64,000 nt of DNA from the NCBI GenBank assembly GCA_964439955.1, contig CAYTPX010000001.1, positions 62,001-126,000 of the forward strand, written 5' to 3'. The stretch is from UBA1794 sp964439955 (GTDB lineage: Bacteria; Bacteroidota; Bacteroidia; Bacteroidales; Bacteroidaceae). Of the stretch, positions 9,005 through 18,691 are shown in pieces. The translations under genes were made by a program, and so were the position numbers. The notes beneath the pieces were generated by a model. It searched no databases, was not told where the DNA came from, and saw nothing but the letters and a program-made list of their open reading frames with translations. Numbering within the stretch: position 1 is the first letter of the stretch; every line of letters starts with the position of its first letter.

Positions 9005-9037
9005 GCAAGGCTTCCGCCCGCTGGGCGGAAGCCTTGC
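9005..9037 (+). terminator. Terminator after korB
   Basis: A perfect 15-bp stem (GCAAGGCTTCCGCCC) with a 3-base loop, beginning 36 bases after the korB stop. A T-rich tract downstream is weak. Confidence 0.75.
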
Positions 9038-9082
9038 CGTTTATACCTACGGCAGAAGCAGCATGGAGCGCCGCCGGTTTCC

Positions 9083-9215
9083 CGGAATTGTGCCCGCACT
9101 TTTCCCGGAAAGGGACAACCCTTTCCCGCAAGACGCCCGCCGGAGGGACGGGAAGATGCCGACCGGCCACGCCCCGCGGCGGGGCTTCCGCAAGGCCGAC
9201 GGCCGGGGGAAGGGG
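9083..9215. repeat. Repeat-like GC-rich intergenic DNA
   Basis: Part of the 310-base gap between korB and the SpmAB gene. It has units such as GCACTTTTCCCGGAAAGGG and is followed by purine-rich DNA. No gene is supported. Confidence 0.45.
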
Positions 9216-9259
9216 AGGAAAGTTAGGAGTTTTTTGTTTGCGGCTTCGCGAGATATGCG

Positions 9260-9267
9260 TATTTTTG
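9260..9267 (+). promoter_or_regulatory. -7 box TATTTTTG, very close to the start codon
   Basis: A TAnnTTTG match ending 11 bases before the ATG of the SpmAB gene. If used, the 5' leader would be only a few bases long. Confidence 0.5.
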
Positions 9268-9278
9268 CAGAAAAAAGA

Positions 9279-10511
9279 ATGGTCTTAAACTACATTTGGG
9301 TCGGTTTCTTCCTCGCCGCTTTCGCAGTGGCCCTCGCCCGCCTCTGCATCATGGGGGACACGGAAATATTCACCGACATCATGAACTCCACTTTCGCCGC
9401 ATCCAAGAATGCGTTTGAGATAAGCATCGGCCTGACGGGGGTGCTCTCCTTGTGGATGGGGCTCATGAAAATCGGCGAGGCGGGCGGGCTGATCCAAGTG
9501 TTCTCGCGGCTGCTCGACCCGGTTTTCCGGCGGCTTTTCCCTGACATCCCCAAGGGGCATCCAGCTTCGGGCGCCATCTTCATGAACATCACGGCCAACA
9601 TGCTCGGCCTCGACAATGCGGCCACCCCGCTGGGACTGAAGGCCATGCAAGAGTTGCAAAGCATCAATCCGCGGAAAGACACGGCGAGCAACCCGATGAT
9701 CATGTTCCTCGTGCTCAACTCCTCGGGGCTGGTACTCATACCCGTGGGCATCCTCGTCTACCGGGCGCAGCAAGGCGCGGCGCAACCTACCGACGTGTTC
9801 ATCCCCATACTCATCGCCACGTTCATTTCCACCCTCGTAGGCATCATCGCCGTCAGCGCCTACCAGCGCATCAACCTGTTGAACCGCACGATCGTCTGCT
9901 TCCTTGGCGGGACAGCCTTGTTCATCGCCGCGATTATGGCCGCCTTTTCCCAATTGGACAAAGACCAAATGAACACATACAGCACGCTTGCGGCCAACTG
10001 CCTGCTGTTCTTCATCATCATAGGCTTCATCGCATGGGGGATGTGCAAGCGGGTCAATGTCTACGAGCAGTTCGTCGAAGGAGCGAAGGAGGGCTTTTCC
10101 ACAGCCGTGCGCATCATTCCCTACTTAGTGGCCATCCTCGTGGCCGTAGGCGTGTTCCGCGCATCGGGAGCCATGGGCTTTTTGGTCGAAGGCATACGCT
10201 GGATGCTCGACAGCTGCGGCATCGACAGCCAGTTCGTGGGCGCCCTCCCCACCGCGCTGATGAAGCCCCTGAGCGGAAGCGGCTCGCGCGGAATGATGGT
10301 AGACGCGATGGCTACCTATGGCGCCGACTCGTTTGTCGGAAGGCTGGCCTGCATGGTACAAGGCTCTACCGACACGACGTTCTACATACTGGCCGTCTAT
10401 TTCGGGAGCGTAGGCATCCGCAAGACGCGGCACGCCGTGGCATGCGGATTGCTGGCCGACTTCTCCGGGACGATAGCCGCCATTTTCCTCTGCTATTTCT
10501 TCTTCGGATAA
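9279..10511 (+). CDS. SpmA-SpmB fusion, nucleoside-recognition (Gate) membrane protein
   Basis: A 410-residue polytopic inner-membrane protein. Its N-terminal half resembles spore maturation protein A (NAFEISIGLTGVLSLWMGLMKIGEAGG, NITANMLGLDNAATPLGLKAM) and its C-terminal half SpmB (LPTALMKPLSGSGSRGMMVDAM, MVQGSTDTTFYILAVYFGSVG). The fused form is common in non-sporulating Bacteroidetes, where its transport role is unproven. About ten membrane segments are visible. The start was chosen at MVLNYIW, just before the first hydrophobic segment. ybeY follows after 85 bases. Confidence 0.9.
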   Translation: MVLNYIWVGFFLAAFAVALARLCIMGDTEIFTDIMNSTFAASKNAFEISIGLTGVLSLWMGLMKIGEAGGLIQVFSRLLDPVFRRLFPDIPKGHPASGAIFMNITANMLGLDNAATPLGLKAMQELQSINPRKDTASNPMIMFLVLNSSGLVLIPVGILVYRAQQGAAQPTDVFIPILIATFISTLVGIIAVSAYQRINLLNRTIVCFLGGTALFIAAIMAAFSQLDKDQMNTYSTLAANCLLFFIIIGFIAWGMCKRVNVYEQFVEGAKEGFSTAVRIIPYLVAILVAVGVFRASGAMGFLVEGIRWMLDSCGIDSQFVGALPTALMKPLSGSGSRGMMVDAMATYGADSFVGRLACMVQGSTDTTFYILAVYFGSVGIRKTRHAVACGLLADFSGTIAAIFLCYFFFG

Positions 10512-10596
10512 ACAAGAAGAATGCGACTTCACCGCCCGGCAGGCAACTAACCGCACGGATTCCCCGTACTGCAACATAAATAAAAGGACGCACTAA

Positions 10597-11028
10597 ATGA
10601 TCACATACCAGACAGACGGCACACGGATGCCCAAACTAAAGAAACGCGAGACGAACGCATGGATACGGAAAGTGGCCGACCGCTACGGAAAAGAGATAGG
10701 CGAAATAGCCTACATCTTCTGCAGCGACGAGCGGATCTTAGGGATAAACCGCCAATACCTGCAGCACGATTATTATACGGACATCATCACTTTCGATTAC
10801 AGCGAAGGCAACCGGCTTTCGGGCGACCTCTTCATCAGCTTAGACACCGTGCGCTCCAACGCCGGGCTCTACGGGACTCCTTACGAGACGGAACTGCACC
10901 GCGTACTCATCCATGGCATCCTGCACCTTTGCGGCATCGATGACAAGAAACCCGGCGCGCGCGCCATCATGGAAGCCGCCGAAAACGAAGCGTTGGCCCT
11001 ACTCACTCACGAACCACCCAAGCAATAA
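10597..11028 (+). CDS. ybeY: Endoribonuclease YbeY
   Basis: A 143-residue single-strand endoribonuclease involved in 16S rRNA 3'-end maturation and ribosome quality control. The zinc motif HGILHLCGIDD is near residues 108-118, with DIITFDYSEGNRLSGDLFISLDTV upstream. Length and start match Bacteroidales YbeY. mutS begins 15 bases after the stop, so they are probably cotranscribed. Confidence 0.95.
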   Translation: MITYQTDGTRMPKLKKRETNAWIRKVADRYGKEIGEIAYIFCSDERILGINRQYLQHDYYTDIITFDYSEGNRLSGDLFISLDTVRSNAGLYGTPYETELHRVLIHGILHLCGIDDKKPGARAIMEAAENEALALLTHEPPKQ

Positions 11029-11043
11029 AACGGCAAGAGAAGT

Positions 11044-13677
11044 ATGGCAAAAGACATCGTCCTGACCCCCATGATGAAACAATACTTTGAGCTGAAGGAG
11101 AAACATCCCGACGCGCTCATGCTGTTTCGCTGTGGAGATTTCTACGAAACCTATTCCGACGATGCCGTCGTGGCTGCCGAAATACTCGGCATCACCCTCA
11201 CGCGAAGGGGAAACGGGAAAGGGAAAACCATCGAAATGGCAGGATTCCCCCACCATGCCCTCGACACTTACCTGCCCAAGCTCATACGTGCCGGACGTAG
11301 AGTGGCTATCTGCGACCAGTTGGAAGACCCGAAACTCACCAAAAAACTCGTCAAACGCGGGATAACCGAGCTCGTCACCCCGGGAGTTGCCATGAACGAC
11401 ACCGTGCTGAGCTACAAAGAAAACAATTTCCTCTGCGCCGTCAGTTTCGGGAACAGCAAGCCCCAAGGGTTATGCGGCATTGCACTGCTCGACATCTCCA
11501 CCGGGGAATTCCTCCTCTCGGAGGGAAAGGAAGAGTACATAGAGAAGCTGCTTGGCAATTTCAGCCCCAAAGAAATCCTGCTCATGCGCGGCACACTGCC
11601 ACGCTTCAAAGCCACTTTCGGCCACGGGAAGCAGCCTTTTACCTATGAACTGGAAGATTGGGCCTTCAACGAAAGCTCGGCCCGAGAACGATTGCTGAAG
11701 CACTTCGAGACAAAAAACCTGAAGGGGTTCGGTGTGGAATGCCTCCGCTTAGGGCAAACCGCCGCCGGAGCTATCCTGCACTACCTCGACATTACGCAAC
11801 ACACGCAGACCAAACACATATTGGCCTTGCGCCGCATCGAAGAAGAACGCTTCGTCCGGCTCGACCGCTTCACCACCCGTAGCCTGGAGCTCACGGAAAG
11901 CATGAGCGGCGAGGGGAAAAGCCTGCTGGACATCATCGACCACACGGACAGCCCCATGGGAGCCCGGCTCTTGCGCCGCTGGATACTCTTCCCGCTGAAG
12001 GAGAAAAGGGAAATCGACGCCCGCCTCGACGGGGTAGAACACTTCTTCCGTCATCCGCAGGAGCATGAGGTCCTCAGGCAACACCTGCAGCAAGTGGGCG
12101 ACATGGAACGCATCCTGTCGAAAACCGCCACCGGGCGCGTCTCCCCGCGCGAGCTGAACCAGCTGAAGACGGCGCTCCAATGCGTACAAGCCATCAAAGC
12201 CATCTGCACGGAAGCCGGCAACGAGACCCTGCACACGCTGGGGGAAAAACTGGACGACTGCGCCACCCTGCGCGAGTCCATCGCCCGCACCCTGCGCGAA
12301 GACCCGCCCGCCGTAAGCGGACGGCCCAATACCATACGCGACGGGGTCAACGCCGAACTCGACGAACTGAGGCACATTGCCTACGAAGGCAAGGACTACC
12401 TGCTCCGGATACAGCAGCGCGAGAGCGAAACGACCGGCATACCTTCGCTGAAGGTAGCCTACAACAACGTGTTCGGCTACTACATCGAGGTGCGCAACAC
12501 GCATAAAGACAAAGTGCCCGCCGAATGGATACGCCGCCAGACGCTGGTCAATGCCGAACGGTACATCACCCCGGAACTAAAAGAATACGAAGAAAAAATA
12601 CTGGGCGCAGAGGAAAAGATACTATCCATCGAGACCCAAATCTACAACCAACTCGTCGCCGAGGTGGCCGGAGGCATCCCGCAGATGCAAACCGACGCCC
12701 TCGCACTGGCCCGCCTCGACTGCCTCTGCTCTTTCGCCACCACCGCCAAGGAACGGCACTACGTGCGCCCCGTCGTCGCCGACGACAACCTGCTCACCAT
12801 ACGCCAAGGAAGGCATCCCGTCATCGAAGCCCAAATGCCCGCCGGCGAGCGTTACGTGGCCAACGACGTGGAACTTAGCGGGAACAAACAGCAGATCCTC
12901 ATCATAACCGGCCCCAATATGGCCGGGAAGTCCGCCCTCCTCCGCCAAACGGCACTCATCACCCTGCTGGCCCAAGCGGGCAGTTTCGTGCCCGCCGAGA
13001 GCGCGCACATAGGAACCGTGGACAAGATATTCACCCGCGTAGGCGCCAGCGACAATATCTCTGCCGGAGAATCCACCTTCATGGTAGAAATGAGCGAAGC
13101 GGCTAATATCCTAAACAACGTCACGCCGCGCAGCCTCGTACTATTCGACGAGCTCGGGCGCGGTACCTCCACCTACGACGGCATTTCCATTGCATGGGCC
13201 ATCGTAGAGTACCTCCACGAAAAAGAACAGGCACAGGCCCGTACCCTTTTCGCCACGCACTACCACGAACTGAACGAGATGGAAAAAAGCTTCCCCCGCA
13301 TCCGCAACTACAACGTCTCGGTGCGGGAGGTGGACAACAAGGTCGTTTTCCTGCGCAAGCTCATCCCCGGCGGCAGCGAGCACTCGTTCGGCATCCACGT
13401 GGCCAAGCTCGCCGGCATGCCGCGCAGCATCGTACAGCGCGCGGAACGCATCCTCAAGCAACTGGAAAGCGGCTCCGGAGGGAAGGACGCGGGGAAAAAC
13501 ATAAAAAACGTGGCCGAAAACGCCGGAAGGGGCATGCAGCTCAGTTTCTTCCAGCTGGACGACCCGGTGCTCTCCCAAGTGCGCGACGAGATACTCACCT
13601 TGGACGTAGACAACCTAACCCCCATCGAGGCGCTCAACAAGTTGAACGAAATAAAAAAAATAGTACGGGGAAAATGA
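11044..13677 (+). CDS. mutS: DNA mismatch repair protein MutS
   Basis: An 877-residue MutS1 ATPase that recognises mismatches. The mismatch-contacting Phe-x-Glu is at residues 33-35 (GDFYETY), Walker A TGPNMAGKS is near 622 and the Walker B region LVLFDELGRGTSTYDG near 699, with the signature ASDNISAGESTFMVEM between. The C-terminal dimerisation and clamp helices are present. MutS1 in this lineage also normally works with MutL, which is not in the window. It follows ybeY by 15 bases. Confidence 0.97.
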   Translation: MAKDIVLTPMMKQYFELKEKHPDALMLFRCGDFYETYSDDAVVAAEILGITLTRRGNGKGKTIEMAGFPHHALDTYLPKLIRAGRRVAICDQLEDPKLTKKLVKRGITELVTPGVAMNDTVLSYKENNFLCAVSFGNSKPQGLCGIALLDISTGEFLLSEGKEEYIEKLLGNFSPKEILLMRGTLPRFKATFGHGKQPFTYELEDWAFNESSARERLLKHFETKNLKGFGVECLRLGQTAAGAILHYLDITQHTQTKHILALRRIEEERFVRLDRFTTRSLELTESMSGEGKSLLDIIDHTDSPMGARLLRRWILFPLKEKREIDARLDGVEHFFRHPQEHEVLRQHLQQVGDMERILSKTATGRVSPRELNQLKTALQCVQAIKAICTEAGNETLHTLGEKLDDCATLRESIARTLREDPPAVSGRPNTIRDGVNAELDELRHIAYEGKDYLLRIQQRESETTGIPSLKVAYNNVFGYYIEVRNTHKDKVPAEWIRRQTLVNAERYITPELKEYEEKILGAEEKILSIETQIYNQLVAEVAGGIPQMQTDALALARLDCLCSFATTAKERHYVRPVVADDNLLTIRQGRHPVIEAQMPAGERYVANDVELSGNKQQILIITGPNMAGKSALLRQTALITLLAQAGSFVPAESAHIGTVDKIFTRVGASDNISAGESTFMVEMSEAANILNNVTPRSLVLFDELGRGTSTYDGISIAWAIVEYLHEKEQAQARTLFATHYHELNEMEKSFPRIRNYNVSVREVDNKVVFLRKLIPGGSEHSFGIHVAKLAGMPRSIVQRAERILKQLESGSGGKDAGKNIKNVAENAGRGMQLSFFQLDDPVLSQVRDEILTLDVDNLTPIEALNKLNEIKKIVRGK

Positions 13678-13735
13678 AAAAGCACCCGCCGCTTTTCCCC
13701 GGAAGTGCCTGCACTTTCCCTTAAAAGCGGCACAG
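13678..13735. repeat. Palindromic repeat between mutS and ruvB
   Basis: A compact example of the family: GGAAGTGCCTGCACTTTCCC flanked by a wider pairing of GCCGCTTTT with AAAAGCGGC. It begins directly after the mutS stop and may attenuate transcription into ruvB. Confidence 0.65.
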
Positions 13736-13751
13736 GTTCCAGACGAAAGAC

Positions 13752-14792
13752 ATGACAGAAGATTTCGACATACGCGAACAAGCCTACACCAAGCGCGAGC
13801 GTGACTACGAAAACGTATTGCGCCCCTTGGATTTCGACGACTTCAAAGGGCAAGACAAGGTAGTAAAGAACCTGCGCATCTTCGTGCAAGCAGCCAAACT
13901 GCGCGGCGAAGCGCTCGACCACACCCTCCTCCACGGGCCTCCGGGACTGGGCAAGACGACACTCTCGCAAATCATCGCCAACGAACTCGGCGTGGGATTC
14001 AAGATAAGCTCCGGCCCCGTGCTCGACAAGCCCGGCGACCTGGCCGGCGTGCTTACCTCACTGGAACCAAACGACGTGCTTTTCATCGACGAGATACACC
14101 GCCTTTCGCCCGTGGTGGAAGAGTATTTGTATTCGGCCATGGAGGATTACCGGATAGACATCATGATTGACAAGGGACCCTCGGCGCGCTCCATACAAAT
14201 CGACCTCAACCCGTTCACTTTGGTAGGCGCTACCACGCGCAGCGGCATGCTTACCGCCCCGCTCCGCGCACGCTTCGGCATCAACCTGCACCTGGAATAC
14301 TACAACGACGACATGCTCCAGTCCATCATCCTCCGCTCCGCCTCCATCCTGCGCGTGCCTTGCTCGGGCGAGGCTGCCGCCGAAATCGCCTCGCGCAGCC
14401 GCGGGACGCCGCGCATAGCCAACGCCTTGCTCCGTAGGGTGCGCGATTTCGCGCAAGTTGAAGGACAAGGCGAGATCAACACCGCCATTGCCCGGTACGC
14501 CCTCGAAGCGCTCAACATAGACCGCCATGGGCTGGACGAAATCGACCATAAGATTTTGCTCACCCTCATCGACAAATTCGGCGGAGGCCCCGTGGGATTA
14601 TCCACCATCGCCACCGCCATCGGCGAAGACCCCGGCAGCCTGGAAGAAGTCTACGAACCCTTCCTCATAAAAGAAGGATTCCTCAAGCGCACCCCCCGGG
14701 GGCGCGAAGCCACCGGACTGGCCTTCCGCCACCTCGGGCGCACGCCGCGTGCCCGGCAGGCTGACTTCTTCGGGCAAGACCCCGAGGAATAA
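13752..14792 (+). CDS. ruvB: Holliday junction helicase RuvB
   Basis: A 346-residue AAA+ motor that drives branch migration with RuvA. Walker A GPPGLGKTTLS is near residue 62, Walker B DEIHRL near 113, sensor 1 GATTRSGMLTAPLRARFG and the arginine finger region are intact, and the C-terminal winged helix ends FRHLGR. The flippase gene follows after 41 bases, an arrangement also found in Bacteroides. Confidence 0.97.
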   Translation: MTEDFDIREQAYTKRERDYENVLRPLDFDDFKGQDKVVKNLRIFVQAAKLRGEALDHTLLHGPPGLGKTTLSQIIANELGVGFKISSGPVLDKPGDLAGVLTSLEPNDVLFIDEIHRLSPVVEEYLYSAMEDYRIDIMIDKGPSARSIQIDLNPFTLVGATTRSGMLTAPLRARFGINLHLEYYNDDMLQSIILRSASILRVPCSGEAAAEIASRSRGTPRIANALLRRVRDFAQVEGQGEINTAIARYALEALNIDRHGLDEIDHKILLTLIDKFGGGPVGLSTIATAIGEDPGSLEEVYEPFLIKEGFLKRTPRGREATGLAFRHLGRTPRARQADFFGQDPEE

Positions 14793-14833
14793 CCACGAAA
14801 AAACAACCACAAAACAAAGAAAAGTCCCTACCT

Positions 14834-16312
14834 ATGGCCGGACTGAAATCATTGGCAAAAGAAACGTTCATCTATGGGGCGAGCAGCATCATAGGCCGCT
14901 TCCTCAACTACCTGCTCGTCCCGCTCTACACCCTCAAGCTCCAAGCCGACACCGGCGGCTACGGTATCATCACGAACCTATACGCTTTTACAGCCTTGCT
15001 ACTCGTAATCCTCACCTACGGCATGGAGACCGGCTATTTCCGCTTCGCCAACCGCAAGGAGGAACAAGCCGGCACGGTGTATGCCACGACGCTTTGCTCC
15101 GTAGGCTTTACCAGTTTGCTGTTCGTGGCGCTTGTCGCGTTGTTCTTGCCCACGGTTTGCCACCTCCTACGCTACGACGCCCACCCGGAGTTCATCATGA
15201 TGATGGCTGTCGTGGTGGCGATGGATGCCTTCCAGAGCATACCTTTCGCCCGGCTACGCCTGCAAAAGCGCGCATACCTCTTCGTGGGCATCAAGTTCCT
15301 CTTCATCTTTCCCAACATACTGCTCAACCTTTTCTTCTACGTGGGCTGCCCGTGGCTCATGGAGCACGTGCCATCAGCCGTAAGCTGGTTCTACAATCCC
15401 AACTATGGCGCCGGTTACGCCTTCGTGGCCAATCTGGTTTGCACGTCACTACAGATGGTGGCCCTGCTTCCCCAGCTACGCGGCTTCCGCTGGCGCTTCG
15501 ACGGGAAACTGTTGCGCCGCATGCTGCGCTACTCCCTGCCGCTGCTCGTGTTGGGAATCGCCGGCATCCTGAACCAAACGGTCGACAAAATCCTCTATCC
15601 CTTCCTGGTGGACGACGCACAAGAGGCCAAGGTACAACTCGGGATTTACGGCGCGGCCAGCAAAATCGCCATGCTCCTGGCCATGATGACGCAGGCCTTC
15701 CGCTACGCCTACGAGCCCTTCGTCTTCGGAAGCCAGCGGGAAGAGGGCGACAAGCGCCCCATGTATGCCCGGGCCATGAAGTTCTTCGTCATCTTCGGGC
15801 TTCTGGCTTTCCTCGGGGTCATGTTCTACCTCGACCTGCTCAAGTACCTCATCGGGCGGGACTACTGGGAGGGTCTCCGCGTCGTGCCCGTCGTCATGGC
15901 CGCAGAGTTGCTCATGGGTGTGTATTTCAACCTCTCCTTCTGGTACAAACTGAGCGACCAGACGCGCTGGGGCGCCTATTTTTCAATCATAGGATGCGCC
16001 GTCGTCATCCTGCTCAACGTGTCTTTCGTCCCCACCTACGGCTACGTGGCCTGCGCCTGGGCGGGCTTTGCCGGATACGGCATTGCCGCCCTGCTTTCCT
16101 ACCTCGTGGGGCAACGCCGCTACCCTATCGCCTATGACGTGCGGGGCATCATGCGCTACGTCTTCCTGGCGGCGGCACTCTACATCGCCGCCGAGTATTT
16201 GCCCATCGACCAGCTCTGGCTCAGCCTCTCCTACAAGACCTTCCTGCTCGCCCTCTACGTCCTCTACGCCTACCAGCGGGAGTTTGCACACCGCCCGGTA
16301 AAGGCTTCCTAA
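14834..16312 (+). CDS. Polysaccharide flippase (Wzx/MATE-like)
   Basis: A 492-residue membrane protein with about 12-14 hydrophobic segments. Its opening LAKETFIYGASSIIGRFLNYLLVPLYT is typical of polysaccharide biosynthesis (PST) transporters of the MOP superfamily, which move lipid-linked sugars across the inner membrane. The substrate is unknown; no glycosyltransferase cluster adjoins it, so a housekeeping export role beside ruvB is likely. The start is the first Met, 41 bases after ruvB. Confidence 0.9.
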   Translation: MAGLKSLAKETFIYGASSIIGRFLNYLLVPLYTLKLQADTGGYGIITNLYAFTALLLVILTYGMETGYFRFANRKEEQAGTVYATTLCSVGFTSLLFVALVALFLPTVCHLLRYDAHPEFIMMMAVVVAMDAFQSIPFARLRLQKRAYLFVGIKFLFIFPNILLNLFFYVGCPWLMEHVPSAVSWFYNPNYGAGYAFVANLVCTSLQMVALLPQLRGFRWRFDGKLLRRMLRYSLPLLVLGIAGILNQTVDKILYPFLVDDAQEAKVQLGIYGAASKIAMLLAMMTQAFRYAYEPFVFGSQREEGDKRPMYARAMKFFVIFGLLAFLGVMFYLDLLKYLIGRDYWEGLRVVPVVMAAELLMGVYFNLSFWYKLSDQTRWGAYFSIIGCAVVILLNVSFVPTYGYVACAWAGFAGYGIAALLSYLVGQRRYPIAYDVRGIMRYVFLAAALYIAAEYLPIDQLWLSLSYKTFLLALYVLYAYQREFAHRPVKAS

Positions 16313-16412
16313 GCGGGAAGCCCGCGGCAAACGGGGGAAAGGCACGGCGCTTTCCCGGGAAAAGGGAAGGGCTTCCTGGAAAAAGAGGCAAGGCAAAAGC
16401 TCGCCGGCGGAA
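16313..16412. repeat. Palindromic repeat cluster after flippase gene
   Basis: Tandem units with GGCGCTTTCCCGGGAAAAGG and GGGCTTCCTGGAAAAAG cores, directly after the stop and before the shared terminator. Confidence 0.55.
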
Positions 16413-16423
16413 GGGCAAAAAAG

Positions 16424-16464
16424 AACCGGCGCGGCTCCGGAATTGAACGGGTCGCGCCGGTTTT
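16424..16464. terminator. Bidirectional terminator
   Basis: A 10-bp stem (AACCGGCGCG with its complement) with T tracts on both sides, between the convergent flippase and GH51 genes. Confidence 0.75.
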
Positions 16465-16510
16465 GCTCCGTGCTGGCTCGCCCTCGCGGCATGCGGGGCG
16501 GCAAACGGGT

Positions 16511-18475
16511 TTATTTCACGAACTTGTAGACGGCAAACGTCTTGGCCCCGAGGGTGGTTTCAAACACGTTCCCCTCGGCATAGGCCACGCCTTCCTGCGG
16601 GAGGACGTTGCCCGGGGCTTCCAAGGTGTTCACGATTTGCTGGTCGTCGGCATGCAGGAGGGTCATTGTCCCTTTCGAGAACTGCTCTTGTCCCTTGAAG
16701 GTTATCTTCAGCGGTTGCTCCTCGTCGGACGTGTTGGCCACCTTCACGATGAAAGCCTGCTCGCCCGCGTCGTACACCGCGCTGGCATACAAACCGCCCT
16801 CACCGGCCACGGTTGCCTTGTTCTCCGTCAGTTTCAACACGTTCGTGCCCTTGTTGTGGCTGTAGAGTTGCTGCACGTAGTAGTTGATGGAGCGCACCGA
16901 GTTAAGATTGTCGAACCAGATGAGGTCGGGACGCCACTGCCAGCCGTCAACATGGGCAAAGAGCGGGGCATAAGTGGCCATGGGCACCACGTCGGCGTTG
17001 CGCTCCAAGCCGGTCATGAAAGCAGCCTCGCAAAGCGCGGACTCAAAGCTATTGGGCGTTTGGGCGTGGCAAGCATACTCCCCGGCAAAGACTTTCGGCC
17101 CCTTGCGGTCGTAGTTGTCGTAGCGGCGGGCGTTGTTGAGGAACCAGTCGGCGGGGCGGTAGTAATGCTCGTCCACAAGATCCACCTTCAAGCGCTTCAT
17201 CTCAGGCCAAAGGTAATCGAAATCTTTGCCGTCGGATGAAGGCCCGGAAGAGCCCACTATCTGGATATCGGGATAAGCTGCGCGTATGGCTTTCACGAAA
17301 AGCTCCAGCCGTTCGGGATAAACTTCCCCCCATTGTTCGTTGCCGATACCGATGAACTTCAGGTTGAACGGCTCGGGATGGCCCATTTCGGCGCGCAACT
17401 TGCCCCATTCCGTAGAGGCATCCCCATTGGCGAACTCGATGAGGTCGAGCGCATCGTCAATATAAGGTTGCAACTCATCAAGCGGTACCCACCCACTTTC
17501 ATTGTTGGTCTGGTATTGGCAGGCAAGGCCGCAGTTGAGGATGGGGAGGGGTTCTGCGCCGATATCCTCGGCAAGTTGGAAATATTCAAAGAATCCGAGG
17601 CCATAGGTCTGGTAATAATCGGGACTGTTGCGGTGCGCGAACGTATAGTTCCAGCGGTTCTCGTTCAAGGGGCGGTTCTCCACGGGACCCACGCTGTTCT
17701 TCCATTGGTAACGGGTGGCGAGGTCGATGCCTTCCACTATACATCCCCCGGGGAAACGGAATACTCCGGGTTTTAAGTCATAGAGCGCCTGCACCAAGTC
17801 TTTGCGCAACCCGCCCGGACGGCCTTTCCATGTGTCGGCCGGGAAGAGCGAAATGTGGTCAAGGTCGAGCGAACCCCTGCCCAAATAGAAGAGGCGCAAC
17901 TTACCGCCCTTCATGTCCTGCGAAGCGGTCAGGCTGGCGGAGACCTTCGTCCAGCCGCTTCCGGAGGGGACGGCCACCTCTTGGGAGGCTATCACCTCGT
18001 TGCCTGGATTGACGAGCTCCACGCGTATCTTCTTCTCGCCGCCCTCACTGTCCGGCACGCGCGCCCACGTGGAGAAATTGTAGACTCCATCTTTCTTCAC
18101 GGCCATGCCGAAGAACCCTTCGTTCTGCAGGCCGGTACGGCGCTCGCGATGGCCGGGCCAGGAAAGGCGCACGTAAGTCGGGTTGCGGTCGAAAGCCGGT
18201 TGGTCGGTACGCAACTCCACTTCTCCGAACGTGTCCCAGCCCATTAGCTTTTGGGGGAACTCGAACGAGCGGTTCTTCACCATCTCGGCATACAGGCCGC
18301 CGTCGGCGCCGTAGTTGATATCCTCAAAAAAGACGCCATACATGGTAGGCTGCACGGCAACGCCCTTCTCCGGTTTGGAAGCATCTACCAGCAATTCGCG
18401 TACAACCTGGGCCTGTGCGGAAGACAGCGCGGCACCCGTTGCCAAAACCGCAAGGAATGTTTTGTAGTTTTTCAT
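16511..18475 (-). CDS. GH51 alpha-L-arabinofuranosidase, secreted
   Basis: A 654-residue glycosidase with a signal peptide (MKNYKTFLAVLATGAALSSAQAQ). An N-terminal carbohydrate-binding-like domain precedes the TIM barrel; the acid/base Glu is in GIGNEQWG near residue 380 and the nucleophile Glu in VDEHYYRP near 436, with a C-terminal beta domain after 560. The family releases arabinofuranose from arabinan or arabinoxylan. The protein probably acts in the periplasm or at the surface. It is not in a visible polysaccharide utilisation locus. The start was set at the signal peptide. Confidence 0.93.
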   Translation of the reverse strand: MKNYKTFLAVLATGAALSSAQAQVVRELLVDASKPEKGVAVQPTMYGVFFEDINYGADGGLYAEMVKNRSFEFPQKLMGWDTFGEVELRTDQPAFDRNPTYVRLSWPGHRERRTGLQNEGFFGMAVKKDGVYNFSTWARVPDSEGGEKKIRVELVNPGNEVIASQEVAVPSGSGWTKVSASLTASQDMKGGKLRLFYLGRGSLDLDHISLFPADTWKGRPGGLRKDLVQALYDLKPGVFRFPGGCIVEGIDLATRYQWKNSVGPVENRPLNENRWNYTFAHRNSPDYYQTYGLGFFEYFQLAEDIGAEPLPILNCGLACQYQTNNESGWVPLDELQPYIDDALDLIEFANGDASTEWGKLRAEMGHPEPFNLKFIGIGNEQWGEVYPERLELFVKAIRAAYPDIQIVGSSGPSSDGKDFDYLWPEMKRLKVDLVDEHYYRPADWFLNNARRYDNYDRKGPKVFAGEYACHAQTPNSFESALCEAAFMTGLERNADVVPMATYAPLFAHVDGWQWRPDLIWFDNLNSVRSINYYVQQLYSHNKGTNVLKLTENKATVAGEGGLYASAVYDAGEQAFIVKVANTSDEEQPLKITFKGQEQFSKGTMTLLHADDQQIVNTLEAPGNVLPQEGVAYAEGNVFETTLGAKTFAVYKFVK

Positions 18476-18564
18476 GCAATTTGAAAATTTAGTTAGCACT
18501 TGGTTATCTGTATTCATGGAGGCAAACTTACTAAATGTTTGCGGATTATACAAGGGAAAGGCGG

Positions 18565-18690
18565 CGCATCCCCCCGGGAAGCAGCAAAAAGGAAGTGTTT
18601 CCCACGGGCATCTACACAAAAAGCCTTGCCGCTTTCTCCGGAAAGCGGCAAGGGAAACGGGAAAAAACGGCAAGGCTTTTGCGGGAAAGC
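18565..18690. repeat. Repeat cluster downstream of folA, including a terminator-like hairpin
   Basis: Includes a perfect 13-bp inverted repeat (CCTTGCCGCTTTC, positions 18624-18636 with 18641-18653) and a second arm further right that repeats the CCTTGCC element. On the minus strand it directly follows folA and probably terminates it. Confidence 0.65.
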
Positions 18691-18691
18691 C